Part shown: positions 1 through 11,742 of the stretch, piece after piece
Position numbering within the stretch: the stretch's first letter is position 1
Layout: the number at the start of each line of letters is the position of its first letter
From: Synchiropus splendidus
Lineage: Eukaryota; Chordata; Actinopteri; Syngnathiformes; Callionymidae
Direction of reading: 5' to 3'
Assembly: GCF_027744825.2 (NCBI RefSeq)
Contig: NC_071350.1
Coordinates: 2,976,001 to 3,040,000 of the forward strand
Length of the DNA stretch: 64,000 nucleotides
Program-made: the position numbers and the translations under genes
Notes under the pieces: generated by a model
The model's database searches: none
Told to the model about the DNA's origin: nothing
Seen by the model: only the letters and a program-made list of their open reading frames with translations

Positions 1-740
1 TGGAAATGTTTACTATTTGGTTGGTCTACTGCATGGGTCTCACACTTGATTGACCAAGGGGGCCCACCAGAGATGAAGTCTAGGTGAGGCAGAGCCGCAG
101 AGCAGGTGACTAGACCGATTATAAGTCTTGATGCACTTTCTGCTAACATTTCCTAAGAAAAGCAGCAACCAAGTACTACAAGTGCTACATCTGCATTGGC
201 ACTAAGAAATTATTGAGAAGCTCCATCTTCAGGCCTTTATTTATACGTTGTTTAATCGTGACTTTACATTGAACAGAAAGGGGCACATTGGGGGCCTCTA
301 AAGTTGTACATGCAGTGGCGGGCCACAAAACTGCTTACTATGGCACACGAATGGCCCACTGGCCACGAGTTTGAGACCAATGGTCTACCGTCAATCTAAA
401 GGTTTGCACTCCATTTGAGATGAGGTGAGTATAAGGACTCCATCTTACTTAATTTCTTACTGAATTTGTGGGGGAACGTGATCCGGGCAACAGATTCTAG
501 AGTGCTGATTGGATGAATTGCTGGTGTCATGTGCCTGTACAGCTGTGGTGAAGTGGCACTTTTTCTAGTACTTGATGAACTGGAAGCTGTTTCCCCCAAA
601 ATTAAATATTTATATAGATTTTATGGGTGACATGTAACGGACACTCTCTTACTCTAAACTGTAATAATGAATGATTATTAGTTTTAGAAAGTCTGAATGC
701 ACTGTTGCTTTAAAAAAATAATGAGGATGGAGGCAGTGCC

Positions 741-759
741 CCAGCGCCCCCTACTGACC
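741..759 (-). promoter_or_regulatory. CTCF-like core motif
   Basis: Read on the minus strand the sequence is ggtcagtagggggcgctgg. This matches the vertebrate CTCF core CCASYAGRKGGCRS at all but the first position. Motif matching alone does not show binding. Confidence 0.35.
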
Positions 760-1954
760 AGCCGCCACTGAATGAGGGTCAAAGTGAATTTAATAAATTG
801 CTGTTCAATGCCAGATGGTGCACAGATGAAAGCATAGCACATGTTCTTGATGATATATGAGGGAAATGCTGCCGCGCAATGCCTTGAGTTGAATATGTGG
901 ATCTAATAAGTTGGAAGGGTTGAGGGCAGATGCGGTAGGTCACTGATTTGTGCAGAGTGAGTGGGTTGCCACATGGGCATGGGTCAATGCTTGAAAGGAT
1001 TCATTAAATTGATATGTCTTGTATGCACGCTTTGATATATACTACTGTAATAGGGCTCAAACAAGATTTGCTGGAGCTGGGAAACGTCATCACTGGGCTG
1101 ATTTTGTGTTGGTCAGAGGAATGTAGAGCGGCTGGAAGAAACACTCTCCATCAGAGGGAGACAACTCTGCACTGAAACATGCTCCATGTCCTTTTGACCC
1201 AGTTTGTGTGTCAGTAACACTCAAGTGTTTTTTTATGGGATAATGAGAGATAGAAATATTCTGCCCCGTCTAATAAATGGAACGTATATGCTTAAAAAAA
1301 AAACTCTCTGGAGACAGCAGAGAAACATGGTGATCTCCAATCTGTAGCTCAGAAACAGTGATCCGGTGCAACACGACTGACTCGACGTCCAGGGCAGAAG
1401 AAACAGCATTAACAAAATTGGATATTATTCCTTTGTTTATTACATTATTATTATTATTTATATCACAATTATTCTACTATATTGGTATATTATTTGAGAC
1501 AGTAAGAGCAAAATGTTATTGGTATTTAAAGTATTCATCATGCTCTTATTACTCAGAGAGATTGTTTCAGTATCGATATCCAGGGATATATTCTATACTC
1601 AACGAATTTTAGAAAAAAACAAAAATATATATGTATATATATTTGATTAAAAATGGCATTAAAACGTTTTTATTAGCATGAAAACTAGAACAAGAAGATC
1701 AGTCAAATACATGCATTTAATAAACAAATATAATACTTAAATGATGAGAAAATGAAAGAAAAAAACAAAGACAGTCACATCTTCACTTATTACAAACTAA
1801 GAAAATACGAGTGTCACTCGTAATACGACTTTTCGGAAGATCTACATTTTTGACTACCTTAATAGCACAGTATGTTAGCAATGCGCTTCACTCATGGTGG
1901 CAATAACTACACACTGAGTGAAGCGCATGATCATGTGAGGTGCTAAGAGAGGGC

Positions 1955-2120
1955 TGATGAGGTTTTATGAAACAGCGTCTTCATTATTGGAGCTCAATAG
2001 GTGGCGTTTAAAAGTGAAACTGAGGTTTCATAGAATTAATTGTTCAAGTCCAAAAATTTGACATTAGACAGTGCCATTTGGTGGCCTTTGAAAACCAGGA
2101 CACTGTTTCATGAAGTCTTA
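1955..2120. repeat. Copy of the dispersed palindromic repeat family (copy 1)
   Basis: The left arm reads gatgaggttttatgaaacag and the right arm reads ggacactgtttcatgaagtc, in inverted orientation. Inner blocks have the forms ataggtggcgt and gccatttggtggcc. The same arms recur at 28770, 30948, 32126, 38632, 40866 and 44932. The size and inverted arms fit a small non-autonomous element, but no target duplication was established, so its class is open. Confidence 0.6.
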
Positions 2121-3006
2121 CGTGTCCATCATTAATACTGTATACAGAACCAAGTGAATGAAATCAAATATCCAGAGTGAAAGGAGCGCTACTCCCTTGC
2201 TTGCCCTGACCCCAACCTCCGTCTTCCTTAAATGGGACTTCTTTGTTCCTGTTGGAGGCAAAAATCCACTTGAGACTAGAGGATATCTTGTGCCTTAGGA
2301 CTGAGAATATGTTGCAATATAAGAATGTATTCATTGTGTTGAATGAATTAATCCATATTTGTAATGGAATATATGTTCTCTGACTGACACAACACACAAG
2401 TTACACTTTTCCATCAGGAACTGTATAAAAGTTTCAGGCAACCACAGGTAAAGTAGCTCCTGTCAGGAGCAGACAGCCCAACCTTTGCTCCCCTGGAGCA
2501 TCAGTGACTCATCAGTCTGTCACTGCTCCGCTGCTCTTCCAACCTGGGACTGTCTCTGATCAGTACTGACAGCTGCAAGGGCTGCACTTTTGGTAGGGAA
2601 ACAAACAATGTAGCCAGATGGACAAATGACATTGTTTGATAGACTAAAATACTGCATGAATATAGTCGATACTTCGCAGTCGAGTGTTTGGTTAAAGTTA
2701 CAAGTCGACAAATCCAGTGTTGGGTTTTTGATGCTAGAAATCTGGTGTCGACAAACCACTTCAATTTACTGAGTCAAAGTATTAAGAAAAATGTCAATCT
2801 CCCTTAATGTGTGTTCATGGACTGGAAAAGAAACTACAGTGACTGGAGGAAACCCAGAAAAGCTCAGAGGGGGACGTGCATATATCTAGGTTGCATTTTA
2901 AGGTAGCAGGTGAACTTGCACTCAAGTTGTAAGTCACTTTCCCAACAAGGTTTTTAGATTTCCTGAGTGCATGAATGCTCCAACGAACATGTCCTGTCTC
3001 TTCCAG

Positions 3007-3279
3007 GAAGAGGAGCTGGCACAGCAGGGTTTACTCATCCAGAGTTATGGACTTGCACTGACAGCAGGAGGCGCCCCTGAGATGGACGCAACACCAGTGT
3101 TCGCTGACCTGCCTCCAGGTTTAGGCTACTACGAGATACGGAAGCGCTTTGTGGACCGGGCCAAACGGATTGACACTATCTCTCGAGCGGTGTTCCCCAT
3201 GAGCTTCCTGATGTTTAATGTCCTCTACTGGCTCACCTACAAAGTCCTGCGACACGAGGAGGTCCAGTCCACTCTGTGA
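3007..3279 (+). CDS. glra4: Glycine receptor alpha subunit, last coding exon (alpha-4-like), partial
   Basis: This exon encodes the C-terminal 90 residues of a ligand-gated chloride channel subunit of inhibitory synapses (pentameric Cys-loop family, plasma membrane). It begins right after a ttccag acceptor, in phase 0, within the M3-M4 cytoplasmic loop. The segment RFVDRAKRIDTISRAV is the hallmark of glycine receptor alpha subunits just before M4. The fourth membrane helix follows at about 3187-3243 (FPMSFLMFNVLYWLTYKV), and the protein ends KVLRHEEVQSTL before tga at 3277-3279. The short tail with a final Leu, and AVFP before M4, resemble the alpha-4 paralogue (human tail VLRSEDIHQAL) more than alpha-1 to alpha-3, whose tails differ. 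The loop (EEELAQQGLL...) is divergent and I recognise no paralogue by it. Family is near certain; paralogue is moderate. Earlier exons lie outside the window. Confidence 0.88.
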   Translation, partial: EEELAQQGLLIQSYGLALTAGGAPEMDATPVFADLPPGLGYYEIRKRFVDRAKRIDTISRAVFPMSFLMFNVLYWLTYKVLRHEEVQSTL

Positions 3280-5409
3280 GCGTGCTGTGACTTCAGTTTG
3301 CTCACTGAAACATTTACAGACTGCCGAGAGTTGCCAGCTGAGGCAGATGTGGTGTGACTGCGAGTCCAGTGCCACAGGGAAAGTCCAAAACATGGAGGAA
3401 GTCCATGGGTTCTTTTGAATATTTAATTCATCTGAAGAAATCCACTTTTGATTTATTCTGATGTTTTATACATGACACATCAGAGCATGTTTGTACACTG
3501 GGCATCTTGGCTATCAAGTTCAGTTTTGTAAACAGCAGCGCAGTTTGTTGTTTCACACAGTTCTCGAGCTGCCTGCCACAACTTTATCAGTATTGTGACT
3601 GGACAACCAAGCCACATTTGACATGAACAGATCAGCTAAACATTAAAACCCAAGAAGAATTAACATCTGCAGCAGCTGCATGTTGTGCTTCTCTGCGACG
3701 CCATGATGCAATCCATCGTCCATATGGTTATTTTCATTCAAAAAACATAAATTATTGATCTATTACCACTTCCACTTGCTTATCTTGAGACAAACTTTTC
3801 ATGTTTTTTTTTTCATAGTTTCATGTGAACGTCGACTTTTTAAATGCTATGGGTGGCTTTTTTTCTTTTGGTGATAGTTCACTCACAATCTTCTGCACGT
3901 TGCTGGATATTGTGAAAATATTAGTTAATTTCTTTTCTGGCGTGCTGACTTTTGTAGCAGCCTGCCTTTTAATGAGGTCATACTGGGGGATGCAGTTGAT
4001 GTCAAGTCATGCGCAGGCTGCTCTTATTGGATGAGTCATCATCTGCTGGGTGTGACAAGTTTACCCATCATTTGAAAGTAACGTGCTATTGTTGAGTTGA
4101 CTGTCAAATATTATTTTAATAGGATGCAGTAAGGTTTCACTGCTATCATGTTTCTGTTCTCTTTGGATGACAGGTTTATAGCAATAATACACAAATATAA
4201 ACAACAGATGAGAAGGAAGAACCAAGGGAGTCAACAAACCGGGTGGAATCAGAAAACTAGGCACAGTAAGGAAAAGCACAAAGAGGTTCAGAAGCACACA
4301 CTCAGGATAGAAGAACAACAAAAAGCTCATGCACCAGAGAATATATGAGAAAATGCCAAGGACCAATGGAGAGGTCAAACTAAAGGGGGCCACGCACATA
4401 ACGATATTCATGGAGCGCTCAGAAGGAGACGCATCTTGGTATATTTAACTTGACTTGATGAGAGCAAAACACTATTTTTTAGTAAAGCACTGCAATATGC
4501 CTCTCCCGGTCTGTTCCTTCAGGTGTCCAGGCGGCATCTGTTCCTTTCCTTTAGTTATTATGATGTTTCTATTCGGAGTTATTCTGTTTTTTTAAAAAAG
4601 GCATATGAAAACCACCATCATGGTGCGTCTTGTGTTTTTCGGTTGTTGTGATGCTTCCACTCGGTATCATCACGTATGATCGCATGAGAGTTCTGGCTTC
4701 GAGGACAGGCTTCTCAGTGCTAAGAGTTGGGGAGGTGCAATCTTTTTGTGTGTGGTGTGCTGCGATGAGATTATTGGGGCGCACTACAGACTGCATCATT
4801 TTTTTAACTTCATGTGCAAGGCCTCTGACAGATGAAAAAAAAAGATCGATTAGAAGATATTGTGAAACATGTAGCCCCCGCACACATGTGTGACACCTCA
4901 GGCAGTTCTCTCATAATCGATTCACCAGATTGGAGAACATGGATCTGTTGACTGTAACAGAATGGCCTTTTATTTTTCTTGCTGAGTTGACTCAAATATT
5001 TCAAATGCACTTTATAAGTTGATAGTCTGCTTTAAATGCATATTATTTTTACACGTACATTTATAATAATAATAATAATAATGATTATTATTATTTAAAT
5101 TCATTACAGCAACTGTTTGTAAATTCATGTTTTCTATGTGTTGAGGAAAAAGATTGACCTGCATAAATGTGAACATCTCTTTTTTTTATTCCTGAAGTTG
5201 TGAACACTTTACTTTGAAAAAAAAAAACCCAAAACATAAAAAAGCCCCATCAGGATGGTAACTTAATTTTGCACTAAGCACAGCAAAGAACATACATCAA
5301 TTAAAATAATTTTAACTTATTAGTGTCATTCATTTATTTTAACTTCTTAAGATGCAGTATTGTTGGTAGAACGTATTGTATCTCTTGTTTTTAAAAGTTT
5401 GCCCTCCTA

Positions 5410-5423
5410 CCACTAAATGGCAC
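5410..5423 (+). promoter_or_regulatory. CTCF-like core motif
   Basis: ccactaaatggcac matches the CTCF core CCASYAGRKGGCRS except at one of the central bases (A for G). Motif evidence only. Confidence 0.25.
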
Positions 5424-5694
5424 TATTTCCACAACCAGGTACAGTACTTGAATTTTAAGATATGCAACTTCTGATCGTTCCTTCTTGTTAGTCTGATGCT
5501 TATGAAGCACTTTTGTGTTTCCTTTTCTATTTATTTTTATGGGGAAGGAACCAAGCTTCGTGCTTTTAGGGCTTCAACCCTTGAGCCACGTGTAATGACT
5601 GATGATGCAGTGACTTAATGTGGTCCTTGGTTGTGTGTTTCTGTGTTCACATCGCTGAAGATTTTAATTATTTCCAAGTCCATTTTCAATGGAA

Positions 5695-5700
5695 AATAAA
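5695..5700 (+). terminator. glra4: Candidate polyadenylation signal AATAAA
   Basis: A canonical hexamer in ggaaaataaacctgg, 2.4 kb downstream of the glycine receptor stop. It is the first of a close pair of candidates on the sense strand. Confidence 0.4.
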
Positions 5701-5986
5701 CCTGGACATGAAGCGCAGTTGTGGTGAATATTTTATTTAAACGGACACATGCAGAACATACAGAACACAGAACTGCTCTTTGCCTGTGTGTGGGTCTGAT
5801 ATGTCTTGTGTTATAAGAGCATTGTGTATTATATACATAGCGGTCTGTGTATATATTATTTATCTCATTTTTTTCATTTAACATCGTTTCAAAGAATTGG
5901 GGAATTTTCAGATAGTGATGTTTTTTTACCTTTATTTGTTTTTTACCTGTCGATTGATTTAAGACACACACTGTACATGACTCCTA

Positions 5987-5992
5987 AATAAA
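5987..5992 (+). terminator. glra4: Candidate polyadenylation signal AATAAA
   Basis: A second canonical hexamer in cctaaataaacatg, about 290 bp after the first. Either could serve the glycine receptor message; the sequence alone does not decide. Confidence 0.4.
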
Positions 5993-7655
5993 CATGAAAA
6001 ACCCACACATCGTTTGCAGAAACACACAGAGATAATTCTTGAAGACACCCTAAGAGAGTTTATTTATTTTTCTTGAATTTTTAATTTACATATATGGCTT
6101 GTTCAGTTTCTGTTAGCATATTTTGTTCTTCATATTGATATTGATATACAATGTTCCTAAACGATTGCACAAGTTAAGAGATTTATTGCTTCATCTGTGT
6201 ATTTCCATTTACATACAATTGTTTTATGCAATCATTCTGTTCTGAGTATTTGCAAACATTAATTCTCATTTTTACCTTGTTTTTATGTTGTGTCCTTTCA
6301 CTTCCTCACTTCAGTTTCATTCTGACATTATTCAGCTTTTCCTAGTTATTATTTTTCTACGTGCCCTACACAGCATGCCTTTTCACTCATGACTTTAAGA
6401 TGTCCTTAAAATGTCTATTTCAGGTGGCGGCTTTGATGCTAGTTTATCATTTATTCAGGACCTGTCTTGGTTACAGTAGGTCAACATTTATATTTTACAA
6501 GAAGCATAATGGAGGTAGTGATCTTTACAGCAGCTTTACGCTGTTGTTACCTGCAAAGGTTCACTCACCTTTATCAGTTGATACTAACTGAACACGATAA
6601 TGTCATTCTGAATGTATAATGGAAATCACCTGTTATCCTAGAATATCGAATTGTCAAAGCAAAATTTCAAAAGTAAAAAAGGGCAGTGTGCAGTGTCCAG
6701 CAGGTTGTGAGCAGAACTATTTGCTGATGTCAGAGGTCAGAGGATCAGAGGTCCAGATGACTGCAGCTGTAACTCAAAATATCATGTTACTGCCATGCCA
6801 TACTAAATACTGTGTCCTGACTACTGACAACCTGAGATAAAATATTTGTAGTTTGGTGATGTGTAATGATAAAATAATGCTTATTTGTAATACATCCTAT
6901 CACACACATGTGTCAGTCATGGTTTTCCTTTCATACACCAGACGTTGATCGCTTTAATCCCGTCAGTCATTGTAATTGGCTTTTGGTTGCATTAAAGTAC
7001 CCTAAATGCAATTGTGTATTTCCTTTGATCTGTGACGTCTGTCATTTCACTCTTAATAAACGCAAAAAAATAGTGCCAGGGTCTTGCGTGGCCTTTTGTT
7101 TGTCTCTTTTCAAGCAGCTTTTGAAGCATCAGGAGTGGTTGCACATCCGTCTCGCTCGACAAGGTGTGTTTCAATACCATGCGATCGAACAATAGTTTAA
7201 ACTATTTCCCCTAAAATTAACCAACGACAACTTGTATTTTAAGACGTTGTTAACAATATATTTCAGGCAACACATGTTAACGCTGCAAAAGTTTTCACCG
7301 AGTGCTAATGCGAGTGACTGGTTTCATAGGTGCCGTTGGGACCCTCCGCCAGTGAGCGTCCACTGGCTGAAGACGTGGCAGCGCCTGCGGTCATATGAGT
7401 CCACCCTTCCCCGAACGTGCGTGAAATGTCACCAAAGCTGAGTTGCATTGTGAAAAGTCGTCACTAATCTCTGTCACACAGGCAAAGCATGTTGTGACAT
7501 ACTCTGTGAACAGCCCCGGAGTTGGAATAGAGACGGTGACCACCCAAAAAAGTGTGCCATTTTTAGACGTGTTCTGCTGACGTCTACGTAGCTGAGAATA
7601 GCTTCCGCTGTGATTGGACTGTCCTGCACTCACTAGTCCCACATTCTCCACTTCA
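5993..7655 (+). other. nufip2: Intergenic region and nufip2 promoter/5' UTR
   Basis: No coding exon is seen between the glycine receptor 3' end and the nufip2 start codon. The left part is AT-rich. From about 7250 the sequence becomes richer in G+C and CpG, as expected for the promoter of a broadly expressed gene. The transcription start cannot be placed by eye; no TATA box stands out. Confidence 0.45.
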
Positions 7656-7803
7656 ATGGAGGATCAGCCCAGGGGTCGGGCTCCAGACACAAAATACCAC
7701 CAGGGCGAGGAAGACAGGGACTCTGCTCAACATAAAACGTGTTCAAAACATGATCAGAGCCACTTCAAGCGCAAGCATCAGAAAGCGCCGAAGAAGAAAA
7801 GAG
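7656..7803 (+). CDS. nufip2: NUFIP2, coding exon 1
   Basis: The exon encodes residues 1-49 plus one base of codon 50. It starts MEDQPRGRAPDTKYHQGEED and is followed by a Lys/Gln/His-rich stretch ending KAPKKKR. The donor ag|gtacgg follows at 7804. The start is chosen because it is the first ATG in this frame and because M-E-acidic/polar followed by a KKK(R/T)G end matches human NUFIP2 exon 1 (which starts MEEKPGQ). The fish exon lacks the long His/Gln runs of mammalian NUFIP2, so the protein is shorter (614 versus about 695 residues). Phase 1 at the donor joins correctly with exon 2. Confidence 0.88.
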
Positions 7804-9594
7804 GTACGGAAAAAGTTAGCTCACACGAGCTAGCCTCACTAGGCTAATGTCAACCAGACGATAAGAATTTGCTAACACGACATGGTAAATCGCAAATCCC
7901 TACTACTGGTCAGTGATGCAGTTATCGGACAATAAAAACGCATTTACAGTTTGGTATTTAATACGTCCAACTTGGGTTATTCTTGTCGACAGTTATTGAT
8001 GGTGGGGATTGACCTTGTGCGCCGGCTTTAATGTCCACTTTTCACCTGTCCCGACGCGACGACACGTACTGAAATACCTGCACTGTGAAAACATTTGTCG
8101 CGTTGTTTTCTTGGTATGATAATTTCAGCGTTATACATGCTCCACAACGTCCAGTTCGGGAATACGAGCCGGCTCCAGTGGAATGTCCAGAGCTGCCATT
8201 TCCTGTCGGCCATGTTAGAGCAGCAGCAGAAGCTAACGCTGACACGTCCGATGTTTTCCTCGGAGTATTTACATGTTTTAAGTAATCGCTGTTCATCTGC
8301 GGTATATTGCTTTCTTAATATTGGGATGGAGTGACAGGGATAACTGTGACAGGCATGTGAATGTTGGTACGAGCGGCCGCTGCTGTTAGCATGCTTGGCA
8401 GGCCTGTAGCCTGATGACCAGCAGCGGGGCTCAAACATACACCAGAAATCACGCGAAATATGTACATGCAGTTGGTCATTTGTATTGGATGAGAATTGCA
8501 TTGAGTGATAGGACACTGGATTTTGATGCCTACACTGTCAGCAGATGAAATATAGGGTAATAATCCAACTGTTTTCATCTGACTTGCTGTGTGGCTTGCA
8601 AACAAGTGGACATCAAAACACACATTGAAGGGATGTGAGGTTGAGACAGTGGGTGTCAGGTTAAGTGAGAGGTGTCTCCAAGGTTTGTCCAAGTTCCTTG
8701 TGCTCGAGAATATTTTGTGTGTGCGCACTGGTTTATTAACATGATGCAAGCTGGTATTCACCAGAGCTGCTGCTTCTGTCATGGATTGAACATCCATGCT
8801 GACTCTTGGAGAAGAGTGTTAGGGATGAGGTGGCCTACCTTGTATTTGACAGTGCGTTCTGATGTGATTCTTGCTTCCTGAGATCGCTTTGACCTCACTC
8901 TCAGTGTATGGATGCAAAGGCCCTTCGCTCACTCCACTTAGAAAATGTTATCTATATGAAGGTTGGTAAGAAGGAAAAGACATTTTTTTTGTTTGTTATG
9001 ATATGGCTGTGACCTCTGATTCATATTCATACAATTTACATGAAACTTGACTTTGAAACAGGATTAACAGCAAAAACATTGAGGTGAAGGAATGCCGTTT
9101 GTTGTTATCAGAAACGTTTAGGGCTGCTGCAGTCACAGACTATCTTAATGATTAGTGAACTTGTAGTCACGCAATATGGACAGCCTGTCGTACACACATA
9201 CAGACTTGTGTGATCATGCAGTTATAAGAAAACAGAAAAATTAAAACTCCAACTTTATAACTGTCGTAGTCACGACTATCTTAATGATTAGCCGACTTGT
9301 CATACGTGTACAACGTCCCATGATGAACATGCGGGTCATCTAATTGTACTGCTTTCAATAGTAAACACTTCTATAGTATTAAGTGCTGTTTAGAAACTCA
9401 ATAGCCTCAGCAGTTGGCAACTTATCGATTAGTTGGCGACTTAGTTGATTTATAGTTGACAATGCTGACTGGTTGTAACCCTGGCTCACTTTCGATGTGC
9501 TATTATTTTAAGTGTGTGATGAGAACCATATAATAGAAAGTTGTTTTAAAAATGACCTTGTTGCCACACAAATTGACATAATATATCTTTTCAG
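7804..9594 (+). other. nufip2: nufip2 intron 1
   Basis: A 1.8-kb intron between gtacgg and the ttttcag acceptor. Open frames of up to 162 codons on the minus strand (for example 8028-8516) show no recognisable protein and overlap each other in several frames, so I treat them as chance. An apparent short transposon lies at about 9119-9481. Confidence 0.75.
9119..9481. mobile_element. hAT-like short element in nufip2 intron 1 (degenerate)
   Basis: The stretch begins tagggctgctgcagtcac and ends tggttgtaaccct, resembling the common fish hAT-derived repeats that start AGGGCTGCAAC. Inside, the phrase gactatcttaatgattag occurs twice (about 9138 and 9275), followed by variants of gattagttggcgac. I found no clean target duplication, so the borders are approximate. 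Confidence 0.4.
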
Positions 9595-11205
9595 GCAGTA
9601 AAGAACTGATCCTCAACAAAGACGAGGAAGAGACTTCACACTTGCCCGACACCACTGGTGTTCCTCTCAACAGCAGTTTTAATGGATGCATTAGTGATAC
9701 CAATGTGAAGTCCAAGTCTCAGACGCTGGTCACTGCGGTTTCAAAAACTACCACCAAAAGGCTGGAGTTCAAAAAGAATATGGACCTTAAACATGACAAG
9801 GAAAAGGCCCTGGATGTCATTCATCATGAGGGTCAACCTTTGGACAAGAAAGACTCTGTTTTGCAAAATGGCATCGCTCACTGTGGCTTAATTACTAATG
9901 GCTATTCAAGTAAGGACAACGATGGCAGCGGCTCTGAAGGTGGATATACTACTCCAAAGAAACGCAAGGCCAGATGCAACAACAAAAGCTCAGATAATGT
10001 GAATAGAGAGAAGAAGAAAGACATGCACCGGAGCAACACAGCAGAGGCTTTGGAGAACACTGAGAAGGGAGTGACTTCTAGACTTGATGGCCACAAAGCA
10101 ACCCATAAACTAGAGTCCCAGCCAGCAGCGAAACGGGCTGTTGCTTCAGAGGCTTCAGCTGGAGATTCTCAGAGGAAGAACTCTGACAGCAAAGCTGTTG
10201 GCACCTTTTCTAAAAAGACTGAAGAGCGGCAAAAGGCCAAGCTGTGTTCCCCTTCTAATGAGGACTCCTGGACTTTATTCAAGCCCCCTCCTGTATTTCC
10301 TGTGGACAATAGCAGTGCTAAAATAGTTCCCAAGATAAGTTATGCAAGTAAAGTAAAAGAAAACCTCAATAAAGTAGTTCAAAGTGGAGGAGAGGCACCT
10401 CCTCCCACCGTGAGACCGTCACAGGTCCCCATGTCTGCTATGAAAACTATCACCTCAGCTAGCTTTACTAATGGTCCCGTTTCTGGAAATGGAACTGGCT
10501 GCCCATCTGTGGGAACTTTCTTTGCCCATGCGGCTGGTAGTGTTCCACAAGACCAAGCTCTCCCATGTGGCGAGAATGTAGCATCTCCATTGGAAAGCAA
10601 CTGTAGCTTTACAAACAGTCCTGTAGATGGAGACGCATACGAGTTGAGGAAGTGTACTCTTTTAATTTACCCTTTAAATATGCAACCTGTGCTCCCTAGT
10701 GCTCGTCATCTCGACCCACCAGACGCCCAGACAAATCACAAAACCCTGGGCGATATCTTCCAGAATCAGTGGGGGCTTTCTTTCATAAATGAGCCAAACC
10801 TGACTACAGAAGAGGGGAGCGGTCCAGCACCCGCAGAGGACAAGTCTACCATGGTCAAGCCTCAGTGTCAGCTTGTCAGCGCCCCATCCTTTCTAGAGCC
10901 AGGCATGTTCATAAAAGACTCGGAGAGAAGGACTTGCAGCCCTCTGCTGGATGTTTGCTCTTCAGTTTGTGATGAGGAAAACAAGCTGCAATTGTGTGGT
11001 CAGGATGGAGTCAAAGTGGAGGGCAAGAGTTCAGGGTCTGCTGTGTCCTGTCCTAGCAAGGACCATGGTGCTATGCCTGCACAGGGCCACACAACCACTG
11101 TGTTGTTTGGCTCTTCTAAAGAGCAGGTCTTCTCTAAAGACATTGGCAGAAGGCGTAGCTGGGGCTCATTTGATGTTAAAGCTGCTGTTGCTTATCACAC
11201 TAAAG
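9595..11205 (+). CDS. nufip2: NUFIP2 (nuclear FMRP-interacting protein 2), coding exon 2, main body
   Basis: NUFIP2 is an RNA-binding partner of the fragile X protein FMRP; it shuttles between nucleus and cytoplasm, associates with polysomes and stress granules, and cooperates with Roquin in mRNA control (known for the family). This exon, after acceptor tatcttttcag, encodes residues 51-586 plus one base. It holds the family landmarks in order: GYTTPKKRKAR, a likely nuclear-localisation stretch (about 166-176); the core DSWTLFKPPPVFPVD followed by KIVPKISYASKVKENLNK (about 273-309); LGDIFQNQWGLSFINEP (about 434-450); and RRRSWGSFDVKAAVAYHTK at its end (about 568-586). The rest is Ser/Lys-rich and looks disordered, as in the family. 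The donor aaag|gtgatt at 11206 is in phase 1. The frame stays open past the donor for about 75 nt, but conservation stops at the donor. Confidence 0.95.
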
Positions 11206-11302
11206 GTGATTTTCCTTCTTTTTATTGTTATAACATCAAGAAATTCCAGTATTTACCAAGCACTATTCAAAGGATGAACTAATTTGTGTTTTTCCTGTGC
11301 AG

Positions 11303-11335
11303 AAATGGAATTCCTGTTCAACTTGCAAAAACGAG
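11303..11335 (+). CDS. nufip2: NUFIP2, coding exon 3 (33-nt microexon-like)
   Basis: A very short exon between acceptor cctgtgcag and donor gag|gtaact. With the base from exon 2 it encodes E-MEFLFNLQKR plus one base of the next codon. Human NUFIP2 has EMESIWNLQKQ at the same place, which identifies it. Phase is 1 on both sides and its length is a multiple of three, so skipping would keep the frame. Confidence 0.9.
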
Positions 11336-11742
11336 GTAACTTCCATTTTTTTTTTTGTGTTGAGACTATTTTCTATCATTTAATGTGTCTATCGCTTCAC
11401 TTTCAATGAGAGCCAGAACCAGCTGTGCCATTTCATTTAAGATATTGATAAATGAAGTTTTTGGTGCCCATATTCGTGTGCATCTGGAAGGTGGTTATCA
11501 AATCATGTAAAAAAAAATATGACTGTAGAATTCGCTTTTTGGCTGTACGAGTACTGACAATTGAGTACTTGCCCAGTACTTAACAATACCATTACAACCA
11601 TTTTAAATGATGCTTATATATATAAAAAAGGACAAACATGACACCACTGATTTCACTTTGATTTCAACTTCAGCCTGGGCAATCTATGCATATGTTGATG
11701 TAATCTATGCATATGCTGGTACTGCTTACTGGTTTAGTTATA

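Larger units (their letters stand above)
1..3006 (+). other. Probable intron upstream of the glycine receptor last exon
   Basis: No coding exon was recognised here; the reading frames are short and low in information. The stretch ends in a pyrimidine-rich acceptor (cctgtctcttccag) directly before the glycine receptor exon, so at least its right part is that gene's intron. The exon carrying M1-M3 of the receptor should lie further left. It contains a copy of the dispersed palindromic repeat (1955-2120), AT-rich low-complexity sequence around 1430-1750, and a CTCF-like core at 741-759 on the minus strand. That it is all intron is an inference. Confidence 0.5.
3280..5992 (+). other. glra4: Probable 3' UTR of the glycine receptor gene
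   Basis: Non-coding sequence follows the stop with long T-rich and A-rich stretches typical of a vertebrate 3' UTR and no recognisable exon. Canonical AATAAA signals occur at 5695-5700 and 5987-5992. The right limit is therefore inferred; the message could end at either signal, or at a third AATAAA near 7057. The stretch includes a (TAA)-rich block at about 5066-5095 and a CTCF-like core at 5410-5423. Confidence 0.5.

Noticed and set aside
3007..3279. GABA-A or glycine receptor beta subunit
   Set aside because: The pre-M4 segment RAKRIDTISRA and the tail after M4 fit glycine alpha subunits; the beta subunit and GABA-A subunits differ at these residues.
8028..8516. A 162-codon minus-strand open frame in nufip2 intron 1
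   Set aside because: Overlaps other equally open frames on both strands, has no recognisable motif and lies antisense within an intron.
11206..11282. Extension of nufip2 exon 2 to the in-frame stop (FPSFYCYNIKKFQ...)
   Set aside because: Family similarity ends exactly at the gt donor at 11206, and exons 3 and 4 restore the known C-terminus. An intron-retaining isoform is possible but unsupported.
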